64,000 nt of DNA from Burkholderia sp. NRF60-BP8 (GCF_001522585.2 NZ_CP013373.1:248001-312000), one strand, 5' to 3'. Positions 37,286-46,174 are shown, counted from the first letter of the stretch. Translations and numbers: made by a program. Notes: generated by a model not told the origin, from the sequence alone.

Positions 37286-37500
37286 GTCGTGTCTCCTGTG
37301 CGGGGCGATCGGCCGGGGGCGGCGTGCGCGTGTCCGGCGTGGTTCGATGTCGACGGCCGCGCCGGCAGCGCGCGTGCGCGGCGAGTCGAAGCATGCGACA
37401 GAGTGTAGCGGGCGGCCGCGAGCGGAAACTTGCGAACTTAATCGCCCGAGCCTACGATGGCGCAATTTCCAGTCTCAAAATACTCATCGGAGGGCAGAAG

Positions 37501-38025
37501 ATGGCGCAAGCTGAATTGGATGCCATCGATCGTCGAATCCTCGCGATTCTTCAGGAGAACGGGCGCCTGTCGAACCAGGAGATCGCCGAACGCGTGAACC
37601 TGTCGCCGAGCCCGTGCCTGCGGCGGATCCGGCGGCTCGAGGAAATCGGCGTGATCACGGGCTACGTCGCGCTGTTGAATCCGCAGAAGCTCGGGCTCGA
37701 CCTGCTGGCCTACGTGAGCGTGCGGCTCGAAAAGCGCGGCGGCCTCGCGCCGATGCGGGCCGACGAGACGTCGGCGCGCGCGGGCGCGACCCACGCGGAA
37801 CTGTTTCGCGCGGCCGTGCAGGCCTGGCCGGAAGTGGTCGCGTGCCATGCGATGACGGGCGACATGGACTACCTGCTGCGTGTGCAGGTCGAGGACATGG
37901 CGCATTTCTCCCGCTTCGTGCAGGAGCATCTGCTGCACCATCCGTCGGTGATCGACGTGAAAACGAGCTTTTCGCTCGATTGCTTCAAGGAAACGACGGC
38001 GTTGCCGATTCGTTCGGTGCGCTAG
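37501..38025 (+). CDS. Lrp/AsnC-family transcriptional regulator
   Basis: 174 residues. N-terminal helix-turn-helix AIDRRILAILQENGRLSNQEIAERVNLSPSPCLRRIRRLEEIGVITGY, then the RAM ligand-binding domain (LGLDLLAYVSVRLEK to VIDVKTSFSLDCFKETTALPI). It carries an insertion of about 12 residues (GGLAPMRADETSARAGATH) in the RAM domain compared with E. coli Lrp. Divergent from hppD, so probably its amino-acid-responsive regulator. Confidence 0.92.
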   Translation: MAQAELDAIDRRILAILQENGRLSNQEIAERVNLSPSPCLRRIRRLEEIGVITGYVALLNPQKLGLDLLAYVSVRLEKRGGLAPMRADETSARAGATHAELFRAAVQAWPEVVACHAMTGDMDYLLRVQVEDMAHFSRFVQEHLLHHPSVIDVKTSFSLDCFKETTALPIRSVR

Positions 38026-38082
38026 CGCGGCGGGGAAGGGAGGACGCCGGGCGCGCCGCACGCGCGGCCCGGCTGGTCGACG

Positions 38083-38730
38083 TCAGGCCGTCATTGCGGC
38101 GGGCATCAGCGATTCGATGAACTTCGTCGTGCGGCGCGCCTGGCGCTTCATCGCGTAGTCGAACACCGCGGCCTGCTCCTGCAGCATCTCGGCGATGATC
38201 GTCGAGTGGTCGGCCGGCGGCAGCGACAGGTACGCATCGGCTTCGCCGTACGCGTACTCGATCCGCATCCCGGACTTCTTCGCGATGTGCATCATCGTCG
38301 CGTTACGCGACAGGCAGTGCATGTACAGCATCGTCACGTGCGTGTTGCGGCTGCGGATCGCCGCGCGCTCGAACAGCTTCGAGCCGACGCCGCGGCCGCG
38401 CGCGCTTTCGAGCACCGACACGCCGAATTCCGCCGTGCGCGTGTCGCCCTCGGCCGGCAGATAGGCCAGATGGCCGACGCCGATCAGTTCGAGGTCGTGG
38501 TCGAACACGCCGAACACGGTATCGCGACCGAAGTCGATCGTGCGGACATAGTTCTCGATCACGTGGTCGGGCACCATCTGGCCGAAGCGCAGCAGGCGGT
38601 CCTCTTCGTCGAGCGAGAGAAAGTGGGTGAGCATGTGCTCACGGTCTTTGGAAGCCAGTTCCCTGACGAGAACCGGCGCAGTACCGACCTTGCCGACAGC
38701 ATCGGCACGGCCGTTGAATTGCGTGTTCAT
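38083..38730 (-). CDS. GNAT-family N-acetyltransferase
   Basis: 215 residues. The GNAT fold is recognised by GVGHLAYLPAEGDTRTAEFGVSVLESARGRGVGSKLFERAAIRSRN, containing the acetyl-CoA pyrophosphate loop R-G-x-G-V-G-S. It has an extra C-terminal helical segment of about 45 residues (IIAEMLQEQAAVFDYAMKRQARRTTKFI). Substrate unknown. Single gene. Confidence 0.85.
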   Translation of the reverse strand: MNTQFNGRADAVGKVGTAPVLVRELASKDREHMLTHFLSLDEEDRLLRFGQMVPDHVIENYVRTIDFGRDTVFGVFDHDLELIGVGHLAYLPAEGDTRTAEFGVSVLESARGRGVGSKLFERAAIRSRNTHVTMLYMHCLSRNATMMHIAKKSGMRIEYAYGEADAYLSLPPADHSTIIAEMLQEQAAVFDYAMKRQARRTTKFIESLMPAAMTA

Positions 38731-38963
38731 CGTGGGTTCCTCAGTGTGGGCGCACAAACGGGTTGTGCAATGCAACAGCATTTTACCCGAGCGGGGTTGG
38801 GGAAAACCCGTATTTGACAGTGTTTATGCCGAGGGGGAATTCTAAATCCGCTTAGTTCATTCTCTATCTATTTGATTTTTAACGGATATAAAATTCATCA
38901 TATGAAATGCGCGACGGGCGGTCGCACTGTGCCCGTCACGCAACGCATGCTGCTGCGCGGCAA

Positions 38964-39569
38964 TCAGGCGGCTGTCGACAGCCCGCGCTCGATCAGGTCG
39001 ATCACCTGTTCGGCGAAGTCGCGATAGCCGAGGCGCCCGCCCGGCTTCAGCCACGTGAAGGTCCAGTTGATCATCCCGAACACCATCATCGTCACCGAGG
39101 TCTGGTTTTCCTTCGAGATGCGGTCCGGGTAAGCGCGCGCGAGCTGCCGCGTGAACGCCGCGACGATGTCGCGCTGGCGGTCGAGCACGATTTCGCGCTG
39201 CGCGTCCTCGAGGTACTTCACGTCGTTGAGCAGCGCGACGTGGCGGCTGTGCGACGTCTCGTATTCGGCGAGGAACGCGCGCACGAGTTCGGCGAACGCG
39301 TCGCGCTCGCTGAGGCCGCGCCGCTGGCTCGCGCCCTCGACCTCGGCGATGATCAGCATCAGCCGTTTCGTGTAGCGGTCGAGCAGGTCGAACAGGATCG
39401 CTTCCTTGCTCTCGTAATAGTGATAGAGCCGCGCCTTCGACGTGCCGCTCGCGGTCGCGAGATCGGACATCGACGTGCTCGGGTAGCTCGTTTGCGCGAA
39501 TTTCTCGGCGGCCAGGTCGAGGATCTGCTCGCGCTGGGATTCGTGGTCGGGCGCTCGGGTTCGGGCCAT
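38964..39569 (-). CDS. paaR: TetR-family regulator, probable PaaR
   Basis: 201 residues from ATG 39569 (MARTRAPDHESQREQILDLAAEKFAQTSYPSTSMSDLATASGTSKARLYHYYESKEAILFDLL), a textbook TetR helix-turn-helix; the in-frame ATG at 39605 would overlap the preceding stop. The C-terminal domain is helical. In Burkholderia the TetR-type PaaR represses phenylacetate genes and is released by phenylacetyl-CoA. Position beside the paa cluster and a matching 16-bp palindrome upstream of paaA support that identity. It lies 16 bp after a DUF1835 gene, hence in one unit. Confidence 0.85.
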   Translation of the reverse strand: MARTRAPDHESQREQILDLAAEKFAQTSYPSTSMSDLATASGTSKARLYHYYESKEAILFDLLDRYTKRLMLIIAEVEGASQRRGLSERDAFAELVRAFLAEYETSHSRHVALLNDVKYLEDAQREIVLDRQRDIVAAFTRQLARAYPDRISKENQTSVTMMVFGMINWTFTWLKPGGRLGYRDFAEQVIDLIERGLSTAA

Positions 39570-39585
39570 GGTCGAATACGGAAGA

Positions 39586-40407
39586 TTAGCGGTGCGGGGC
39601 GGCACGGACCGCGCGCACCTGCGTGGAAGAGAGGGCGTCGGGCGCGTCGTCCTGCAGCTCGAGCCGGCCGGCGACCGCCAGCTCGCGGCAACGCCACCAG
39701 GCGATCGAGTCGCTGACGAACAGCCCGCCGCGGTCGGCGGCGGCCATGATGCTGCCGACGAGGCGCCGCGCAGGCTGCCAGTCGGTTTCCGCGCGCGCGA
39801 CGATCAGTGCGTCGAGATCGGCGTAGTGGCCGCTCTTGATCGTGTTGCTGACCCAATAACGCAGTTCGGCGTTCAGGTGCTTCGCTTCCTGCCATTCGAG
39901 CGCGAGGCGGCCAATGCGCAGGACCGAGACCGGCGCGGCCGCCGGCCGCTTGCGCGCCAGTTCCGCGGGCGAGAACATCCCGGTCGCGCATGCCTGGTCG
40001 GTGCGCGACAGCGACGCGCGCTGCGCGGCGTCGAGATCGGCGGCCGACAGCCGCACCTCGTTCAGGCGCTGCGGCACGTTGCGCAGGTGATAGGCGACGC
40101 GGCGCAGCAGCAGCTTGTCGCCGACGCTCGGCGCGTGCCACACGACGACCTGGCCTGTCTCCGTCGCGAGTTGGCCGAGGCGTGCGAATTCGCCTTCGAT
40201 TTCCGCGTTCCAGTCGGGAATCTGGTCGCCGAGCACGTGCTGCCAGAAGGCGGCGCGCGTGTCGGGCGTCTCGTCGGCGCCCTTCAGCGGCCCGACGCCG
40301 AGATCGTCGAGCAAACCGACGACGCGCTCGTCGCGTCCGGCTTGCGCGAGGGCCTCGCGCAGCGACGCGGCGGCGGTGCCGCCCTGAATCACATGAATGG
40401 TACTCAT
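39586..40407 (-). CDS. DUF1835 domain-containing protein
   Basis: 273 residues, no signal peptide. The N-terminal part (1-120) fits DUF1835: STIHVIQGGTAAASLREALAQAG, VVGLLDDLGVGPL, VVVWHAPSVGDKLLLRRVAYHL. The C-terminal part (about 150-265) contains LEWQEAKHLNAELRYWVSNTIKSGHYADLDALIV and ISWWRCREL-type blocks of the companion DUF3658 domain. Function unknown. The gene lies just upstream of paaR and 16 bp from it, so it is probably in the same transcript. Confidence 0.82.
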   Translation of the reverse strand: MSTIHVIQGGTAAASLREALAQAGRDERVVGLLDDLGVGPLKGADETPDTRAAFWQHVLGDQIPDWNAEIEGEFARLGQLATETGQVVVWHAPSVGDKLLLRRVAYHLRNVPQRLNEVRLSAADLDAAQRASLSRTDQACATGMFSPAELARKRPAAAPVSVLRIGRLALEWQEAKHLNAELRYWVSNTIKSGHYADLDALIVARAETDWQPARRLVGSIMAAADRGGLFVSDSIAWWRCRELAVAGRLELQDDAPDALSSTQVRAVRAAPHR

Positions 40408-40422
40408 CGGCCTGTCGTCAAC

Positions 40423-40473
40423 AAAAGAAAACCGCCGGCGGGGCGGACGTTGAGACGTCCACCCCGCCGGCGG
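40423..40473 (-). terminator. intrinsic terminator of the paa operon
   Basis: 19-base arms at 40432-40450 and 40455-40473 (one mismatch) with loop TGAG, read on the minus strand and followed by TTTTCTTTT. It lies beyond the 280-bp palindromic element, as seen from paaE. Confidence 0.82.
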
Positions 40474-40480
40474 CCCCTAG

Positions 40481-40760
40481 GGTCTGTTTACATATGGAAC
40501 GCACATGCGAATGCCCGAAATCGCTCGTAGGCCAAGGAGTGAGGAGCGCCGTTTGGCCGCGCCAAACAAGCGACGAACGACGCCGCCATACGGGCGATTT
40601 CGGGCATTCCCGTGACATGATTTTTTAATTTGGGGTTGCCACGAGAACGGCCGCTCGCCGTGTTGCGCTCCTTGCGAATACGTCAGTATTCGCGGCGTCG
40701 CGCGCCTCGCGAGCGGCCGTTCTCGTGGCAACGCATGCGCGTTCCATATGTAAACAGACC
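40481..40760. mobile_element. 280-bp MITE-like palindromic element flanked by CTAG
   Basis: Terminal inverted repeats of 29 bp with one mismatch (40481-40509 and 40732-40760), each starting GGTCTGTTTACATATGGAAC, are directly flanked by CTAG (40477-40480 and 40761-40764), as expected of a 4-bp target duplication. Inside are two more perfect inverted repeats: 15-bp arms 40510-40524/40594-40608 (with a GTTTGGC/GCCAAAC hairpin in its loop, 40551-40567) and 23-bp arms 40635-40657/40710-40732 (with GCGAATAC/GTATTCGC, 40674-40693). There is no coding frame. The CTAG duplication is compatible with mobilisation by an IS5-type transposase. It sits between paaE and the paa terminator. Confidence 0.82.
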
Positions 40761-40819
40761 CTAGTGTAAGCGAGATGTGTGACGGCGAGAAACCGTCGGG
40801 CGCCGCGACGCGATGCCGC

Positions 40820-41908
40820 TCAACGTTCGTCGAAGCTCACGACGACCTTGTCGCTGATCGGGTGGCACTGGCACGTGAGCACGAAGCCGTCCTTCACTTC
40901 GTGGTCCTCGAGCGTGTAGTTCTTCTCCATCCGCACTTCGCCTTCGACCACCTTCGCGCGGCACGTGCAGCACACGCCGCCCTTGCACGCGTACGGCAGC
41001 GCGAGGCCGGCGCGCAGGCCCACGTCGAGCAGGCTCACGCCTTCGTACGGCAAACGCAGCTTGCGTTTCTTGCCGTCGAGCACGATTTCGAGGTCGGCGG
41101 CCGGCGTCTGGTCGGTGATCTCGACGACCGGCGCGCCGGCCTGCGGCAGCGGCGTGCCGAAGCGCTCGACGTGCACCTTCGCCTGCGGCACGCCGGCCGC
41201 CTTCAGCGCGGCTTCGGCGGCGTCCATCATCGGCGCCGGGCCGCAGATGAACGCCTCGTCGATCGCGTCGGCCGGCGTCAGCGTCGCGAGGAACTCCGCG
41301 CACTTCGCCTGATCGAGCACGCCGTTGAACAGCTCGACGTCCTGCAGGTCGTCGGACAGCACGTGATAGAGGACGAAGCGGTTCATGTAGCGGTTCTTCA
41401 GGTCCTCGAGCTCCTCCGCGAACATGATCGCGTCGACGCTGCGGTTGCCGTAGATCAGCGTGAACGTGCTGCGCGGCTCGAGTTCGAGCGTCGTCTTCAC
41501 GATCGCGAGCACCGGCGTGATCCCCGAGCCGCCGGAAAACGCGACGTACTGCTTGCCGTGGTCGGCGTTCAGGTGCGTGAAGAAGCGGCCGTCCGGCGTC
41601 ATCACGTCGATCGTGTGGCCGGGCTTCAGCGTGTCGAACGCGAAGTTCGAGAAGCGGCCGCCGCGCACGCGCTTGATGCCGATGCGCAGTTCGCCGTCAC
41701 GGTCGTAGTCCGTCGTGCCGACGCAGATCGAATACGAGCGGCGCGTCTCCTCGCCGTCGATGTGGGTCTTCAGCGTGACGAACTGGCCCTGCGTGAAGCG
41801 GTACGCGTCGCGCAGCTCGGGCGGCACGTCGAACGAGACGGTCACGGCGTTGGCGGTCTCGGGCCGCACGTCGCGGATACGCAGCGGATGAAATTGCGGG
41901 GTCGCCAT
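40820..41908 (-). CDS. paaE: 1,2-phenylacetyl-CoA epoxidase, reductase subunit
   Basis: 362 residues. FAD/NAD-binding ferredoxin-reductase domains first (RRSYSICVG, the FAD block; SGGSGITPVLAI, the NADP block), then a plant-type [2Fe-2S] domain with ALPYACKGGVCCTCRAKV. It feeds electrons from NADPH to the PaaA oxygenase. The start lies 2 bp after the paaD stop. Last structural gene of the operon; the MITE-like element follows 60 bp after its stop. Confidence 0.95.
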   Translation of the reverse strand: MATPQFHPLRIRDVRPETANAVTVSFDVPPELRDAYRFTQGQFVTLKTHIDGEETRRSYSICVGTTDYDRDGELRIGIKRVRGGRFSNFAFDTLKPGHTIDVMTPDGRFFTHLNADHGKQYVAFSGGSGITPVLAIVKTTLELEPRSTFTLIYGNRSVDAIMFAEELEDLKNRYMNRFVLYHVLSDDLQDVELFNGVLDQAKCAEFLATLTPADAIDEAFICGPAPMMDAAEAALKAAGVPQAKVHVERFGTPLPQAGAPVVEITDQTPAADLEIVLDGKKRKLRLPYEGVSLLDVGLRAGLALPYACKGGVCCTCRAKVVEGEVRMEKNYTLEDHEVKDGFVLTCQCHPISDKVVVSFDER

Positions 41909-41910
41909 AT

Positions 41911-42465
41911 TCAGTAGGGTTTGAAGTAGTCGAAGGGTTCGCGGCAGTCGACGCAGCGATACAGCGCCTTGCAGGCCGTGGACGCGAATTGCGCGAGACG
42001 CTCGGTGCGCGCGGAGCCGCAGCGCGGGCAGGCGGGCGCCGCGACCGGCCGCGGCACGAAGCGCACGACGTTCTCCCGCGGCGCGGCGCTGCCGCACTGG
42101 CCGGCCGGCGGCGCGATGCCGTACGCGCGCAGCTTGTCGCGCGCTTCCTGCGTGATCCAGTCGGTCGTCCACGCGGGCGCGAGCACCGTCTCGATCCGGT
42201 GCGGCGGCAGATCGGCGGCCTGCAGCGCGGCGGCGATGTCCTCGGCGATCTGCGACATCGCCGGGCAGCCCGAGTAGGTCGGCGTGATCACGACTTCGAG
42301 CCGGCCGTCGTCCGCGCGGCGGACGTCGCGCAGGATGCCGAGCTCGCGGATCGACACGACCGGGATCTCCGGGTCGGGCACGGCTTCCAGCACGTCCCAC
42401 GCACGGGCGAGCAGCGGATCGTCGCGGTGCGTGGCGGGGGCGGGGGCAGCGGTCTGGGCGGACAT
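41911..42465 (-). CDS. paaD: 1,2-phenylacetyl-CoA epoxidase, PaaD subunit
   Basis: 184 residues. N-terminal MIP18/DUF59 domain (AWDVLEAVPDPEIPVVSIRELGILRDV, ITPTYSGCPAMSQIAEDI) and a C-terminal zinc-type cluster (CPRCGSARTERLAQFASTACKALYRCVDCREPFDYFKPY). PaaD probably helps build the metal centre of the complex. The gene overlaps neither neighbour but is packed between paaC and paaE. Confidence 0.93.
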   Translation of the reverse strand: MSAQTAAPAPATHRDDPLLARAWDVLEAVPDPEIPVVSIRELGILRDVRRADDGRLEVVITPTYSGCPAMSQIAEDIAAALQAADLPPHRIETVLAPAWTTDWITQEARDKLRAYGIAPPAGQCGSAAPRENVVRFVPRPVAAPACPRCGSARTERLAQFASTACKALYRCVDCREPFDYFKPY

Positions 42466-42490
42466 CGTCGGGCTCCGTGGCGTGGGCCGG

Positions 42491-43294
42491 TTACCAGCTC
42501 GCGCCGGGGTGCTGGCGCGCGAGGCTCTGCATTTCCGCGAGCAGATAGCCCATGTGTTCCGAGTGCTCGCCCCGCTTGCCGGTCGTCACATGCTTCACCG
42601 GCGCCGGCAGCGTCAGCGTGGCCTCCGCGAGCGCGTCGTCCACGTCCGCGCGCCACGCGGCCTCGATTGCGGCCGGTGCCGGGCCGATGCCCGCGGCGGC
42701 GATCGCGTCGTCGATCGCATCGGCGGCGAAGCATTCGCGCGTGTACGGCATCAGGTAGTCGAGCGCGGCCTGCGCGCGGCGGTGCGATTCGTCGGTGCCG
42801 TCGCCGAGGCGCACGAGCCATTCGCGCGCATGCTGGACGTGATAGCGGGTTTCCTTCACCGATTTCGCGGCGATCGCAGCCAGTTGCGTGTCGGTCGACG
42901 TTTCCAGCGCGCTCCATACGTGCAGCATCAGCGCCGCGTACAGGAAGTTGCGCACGATCGTCACCGCGTAGTCCTTGTCGGCGTGCGCGGTGCCGGACAC
43001 CGGGCCGTAGTGCGGCAACTCGGCGAGCGTGAAATTCGCGAACTCGCGCTCGGTGCGGAAGTACGCGTAGTCGTCCTCGGTCTTCGTCGCGCCGGTGAGC
43101 TGGCGCTCGAGTTCGGCCGCGTGCGTATACAGCATGCGCGCCTGGCCGATGAGGTCGAGGCTCATGTTGGTGAGCGCGATGTCTTCCTCGAGGATCGGGC
43201 CGTGGCCGCACCATTCGGCGTTGCGCTGACCGAGGATCAGCGCGTTGTCCGCGAGGCGCAGCACGTAGGAGAGGTGTTCGGGCGTGATCGTCAT
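42491..43294 (-). CDS. paaC: 1,2-phenylacetyl-CoA epoxidase, PaaC structural subunit
   Basis: 267 residues, ferritin-like and mostly helical. Blocks LRLADNALILGQRNAEWCGHGPILEEDIALTNMSLDLIGQARMLYTHAAELE and KSVKETRYHVQHAREWLVRLGDGT are typical PaaC. It forms the stable core dimer with catalytic PaaA and lacks its own active site. In the paaABCDE order, 10 bp after paaB. Confidence 0.95.
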   Translation of the reverse strand: MTITPEHLSYVLRLADNALILGQRNAEWCGHGPILEEDIALTNMSLDLIGQARMLYTHAAELERQLTGATKTEDDYAYFRTEREFANFTLAELPHYGPVSGTAHADKDYAVTIVRNFLYAALMLHVWSALETSTDTQLAAIAAKSVKETRYHVQHAREWLVRLGDGTDESHRRAQAALDYLMPYTRECFAADAIDDAIAAAGIGPAPAAIEAAWRADVDDALAEATLTLPAPVKHVTTGKRGEHSEHMGYLLAEMQSLARQHPGASW

Positions 43295-43304
43295 GGCGCG
43301 CGCG

Positions 43305-43589
43305 TTACATGTGGTTGACTTCGTCGGGCAGCGTATAGAACGTCGGGTGACGGTAGATCTTGTCGCCCGCCGGCTCGAACAGTTCGGCCTTTTCGTTCGG
43401 ATCCGACGCGGTGATCGCCGACGACGGCACCACCCAGATGCTCACGCCTTCCTGGCGACGCGTGTAGACGTCGCGCGCCATGCGCAGCGCCATCGTCGCG
43501 TCGGCGGCGTGCAGGCTGCCGCAATGCTTGTGGTCGAGGCCCTGCTTGCTGCGCACGAACACTTCCCAGATCGGCCATTCCTTGTTCAT
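43305..43589 (-). CDS. paaB: 1,2-phenylacetyl-CoA epoxidase, PaaB subunit
   Basis: 94 residues, standard PaaB size. Conserved start MNKEWPIWEVFVRSKQGLDHKHCGSLHAADATMALRMARDVYTRR. PaaB joins the A-C core into the larger oligomer. Lies 36 bp after paaA. Confidence 0.95.
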   Translation of the reverse strand: MNKEWPIWEVFVRSKQGLDHKHCGSLHAADATMALRMARDVYTRRQEGVSIWVVPSSAITASDPNEKAELFEPAGDKIYRHPTFYTLPDEVNHM

Positions 43590-43625
43590 CGCTTTCTCCT
43601 GATTCCTGAATTCGAGGGGTGCCGC

Positions 43626-44624
43626 TCAGGCGGCGTGCTGTTCGGCGCGGGCGCGGCGCTTCGCTTCGTGCGCGAGCGCGGCTTCGCGCACCCAGGCGCC
43701 GTCCTCGTGTGCTTTCACGCGAGTCGCGAGGCGCTCCTTGTTGCACGGGCCGTCGCCGTTGACCACGCGCCAGAATTCGTCCCAGTCGATCGTGCCGTAG
43801 TCGTGGTGGCCGCGCGCCTCGTTCCATTTCAGGTCGGGGTCGGGCAGCGTCACGCCGAGCACCTTCGCCTGGTCGACCGTCGCGTCGACGAATTTCTGCC
43901 GCAGATCGTCGTTCGAGATCCGCTTGATGCCCCATTTCGCGGACTGGCTGCTGTGGACCGAATCGGCGTCGCTCGGGCCGAACATCATCAGCACCGGCCA
44001 CCACCAGCGGTCGACGGCCTGCTGGACCATCGCGTGCTGCGCGTCGCTGCCCTTCATCATCGACAGCAGCGCATCGAAACCCTGGCGCTGGTGAAACGAC
44101 TCTTCCTTGCACACGCGGATCATCGCGCGCGCGTACGGGCCGTACGTGCAGCGGCACAGCGGGATCTGGTTCATGATCGCGGCGCCGTCGACCAGCCAGC
44201 CGATCACGCCGACGTCGGCCCAGGTCGGCGTCGGATAGTTGAAGATGCTCGAGTATTTCGCCTTGCCGGCGTGCAGTGCGTCGATCAGCGCATCGCGCGA
44301 TACGCCGAGCGTTTCGGCCGCACTGTAAAGATAGAGGCCGTGGCCGGCTTCGTCCTGCACCTTCGCGAGCAGGATCGCCTTGCGCTTCAGGCTCGGCGCG
44401 CGCGAGATCCAGTTGCCTTCCGGCAGCATGCCGACGACTTCGGAATGCGCATGCTGCGAGATCTGGCGTACCAGCGTCTTGCGATACGCGTCGGGCATCC
44501 AGTCCTGCGGTTCGATCTTGCCGTCCGCGGCCATCACCGCATCGAACCGCGCCTGCTCGGGCGACTCGGCTGCGGCGTCGAGCGGCGCGACGTTGCCGGG
44601 GATGTCGAGGGATTGCGTGTACAT
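43626..44624 (-). CDS. paaA: 1,2-phenylacetyl-CoA epoxidase, catalytic subunit
   Basis: 332 residues from ATG 44624. The di-iron site is visible as two E-x2-H type motifs in ferritin-like helices: [16 protein letters not shown] and [15 protein letters not shown]. Catalyses epoxidation of phenylacetyl-CoA, the second step of aerobic phenylacetate breakdown. paaK (ligase) and the later genes paaF/G/H/J/Z are not in this window. First gene of paaABCDE, behind the PaaR palindrome. Confidence 0.96.
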   Translation of the reverse strand: MYTQSLDIPGNVAPLDAAAESPEQARFDAVMAADGKIEPQDWMPDAYRKTLVRQISQHAHSEVVGMLPEGNWISRAPSLKRKAILLAKVQDEAGHGLYLYSAAETLGVSRDALIDALHAGKAKYSSIFNYPTPTWADVGVIGWLVDGAAIMNQIPLCRCTYGPYARAMIRVCKEESFHQRQGFDALLSMMKGSDAQHAMVQQAVDRWWWPVLMMFGPSDADSVHSSQSAKWGIKRISNDDLRQKFVDATVDQAKVLGVTLPDPDLKWNEARGHHDYGTIDWDEFWRVVNGDGPCNKERLATRVKAHEDGAWVREAALAHEAKRRARAEQHAA

Positions 44625-44658
44625 GGCGAAAGCTCTCGTCCGGTTGAATGTGTTGCGA

Positions 44659-44687
44659 AGTATAAACCAACCGACCGGTCGGTTAAT
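44659..44687 (-). promoter_or_regulatory. paaA promoter with TetR-type (PaaR) operator
   Basis: On the minus strand the -10 TATACT (44664-44659) follows a weak -35 (ATTAAC, 44687-44682). A perfect 16-bp palindrome, AACCGACCGGTCGGTT at 44669-44684, fills the spacer, so a bound dimer would block polymerase. This matches the TetR-type regulator encoded 5 kb away. Confidence 0.78.
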
Positions 44688-44825
44688 AAATTTCTTGAGG
44701 ATTTGCAGCGAGACTCGGGTAAACGAGGGGAATTGGGTGGAGATCAGGCGCCGCGAGTGCGGCCTCGCAAGTGAGCCTCGCGTCTTCTGCGGCACAATGC
44801 CCGCTTTCCGATGAGGATTTTGCCG

Positions 44826-46091
44826 ATGTCATTTCGAAGCAGTTTCGCCGCGGTAGCGCTGGGCGCGGCCGTGTTCGTGTCGCCGCTTGCGGCGTCGGCC
44901 GCGCCGGCCGGTTGGGTCGCCGCGTGGGCGACCGCGCTGCAGCCGATTCCCGATCTCGCCTCCCCGCCGCCGCTCTACCGCGCCCCCGACGTGGCCGGGC
45001 GGACCGTGCGCCAGATCGTCTACCCGACCGTGTCGGGGCGGGCCGCGCGGATTCGCGTGAGCAACGCATACGGTCGTGCGCCGCTGGTCGTCGAGGCCGC
45101 GAGCCTTGCGCGCGCCGGCGAAGGGGCGGCACTGGCCGGCGGCGCGGCGGTGCCGGTGCGGTTCGGCGGCAAGGCGTCGGTGACGCTCGCACCGGGTCAG
45201 GAGCTCGAAAGCGATCCGGTGACGATCGACGTGACGGCCGCGCAGCCGTATGCGATCGATCTCCGGATGGGGCCGAACCAGCGGATGACGGTCTGGCATC
45301 GCGTGTCGAACCAGTTCAACTATGTGTCTGGGCCCGGCGATCATGTGAGCGATCCGGCCGCCGTCGCGTTCCGCACCCATTTTACTCAATATGCGTGGGT
45401 GACCGAGCTGGCCGTCGAAGTCGGTTCCGCGCATGCCAGCGTCGCCGCGATCGGCGACTCCATCACCGATGGGCTGCGCTCCAGCGTGAACCGGAACCGT
45501 CGCTGGCCCGACGCGCTCGCGCGCCGGTTGATGGCGTCGGGCGCCGATTCGATCGGTGTCGTGAATCTCGGCATCAGCGGGAACCGGTTGCTCAGCGATT
45601 CCGCGTGTTACGGCACGTCGCTGGCGTCGCGGTTCGAGCGTGACGCGCTGTCGCGCTCGGGCGTGAAGGCGGCGATCGTGCTGATCGGGATCAACGACAT
45701 CAACTTCGCGGCGATGCCGCCGCGCGCGGGGCTCGACTGCGATCACCCGCATACGCAGGTGACGGCCGCGTCGTTGATCGACGGCTATCGCCGGCTGATC
45801 GAGGCGGCGCACCGACAGGGCGTGAAGGTCTTCGGCGCGACGCTCACGCCGGCGGCGTTGCCGGCCGGACGCGAAGCGATTCGGCTCGAGGTGAACCGGT
45901 GGATCCGCAGCGGCGGCGGGTTCGACGGCGTGGTGGATTTCGACGCGGTGCTGCGCGATCCGGCGCGCCCGAGCGTGCTGCAGCGCCGATACGATAGCGG
46001 CGACGGTATCCATCCGAGCGATGCGGGCTATGCGGCGATGGCCGACGCGGTGCCGATCGAGCAACTGCGGGCTGCGGCGGGCGGCAAGTGA
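44826..46091 (+). CDS. exported SGNH/GDSL-family hydrolase
   Basis: 421 residues from ATG 44826, with a Sec signal ([19 protein letters not shown]). An alternative ATG lies five codons upstream. An N-terminal beta-rich extension of about 170 residues precedes the SGNH domain with [14 protein letters not shown] (nucleophile Ser), [10 protein letters not shown] (Gly/Asn block), [10 protein letters not shown] (oxyanion Asn) and GIHPSDAGY (catalytic Asp-His). Likely an extracellular or periplasmic esterase/acetylesterase; substrate unknown. Confidence 0.9.
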   Translation: MSFRSSFAAVALGAAVFVSPLAASAAPAGWVAAWATALQPIPDLASPPPLYRAPDVAGRTVRQIVYPTVSGRAARIRVSNAYGRAPLVVEAASLARAGEGAALAGGAAVPVRFGGKASVTLAPGQELESDPVTIDVTAAQPYAIDLRMGPNQRMTVWHRVSNQFNYVSGPGDHVSDPAAVAFRTHFTQYAWVTELAVEVGSAHASVAAIGDSITDGLRSSVNRNRRWPDALARRLMASGADSIGVVNLGISGNRLLSDSACYGTSLASRFERDALSRSGVKAAIVLIGINDINFAAMPPRAGLDCDHPHTQVTAASLIDGYRRLIEAAHRQGVKVFGATLTPAALPAGREAIRLEVNRWIRSGGGFDGVVDFDAVLRDPARPSVLQRRYDSGDGIHPSDAGYAAMADAVPIEQLRAAAGGK

Positions 46092-46174
46092 CGCGCTTCT
46101 AGCTTCTATATATAGAGAGAAAGATTGCCGACGGCCTGCGAGCCGATAGCGCGACATCGTGCGTCGCACCCTGG

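Noticed and set aside
38814..38880. TTGACA and AT-rich stretch between the GNAT gene and paaR, possible sRNA or promoter
   Set aside because: No -10 at a correct distance and no terminator or gene downstream on the plus strand.
40418..40731. Short open frames inside the palindromic element (66-84 codons)
   Set aside because: They cross the inverted repeats, have no ribosome sites and mirror the repeat symmetry; not genes.
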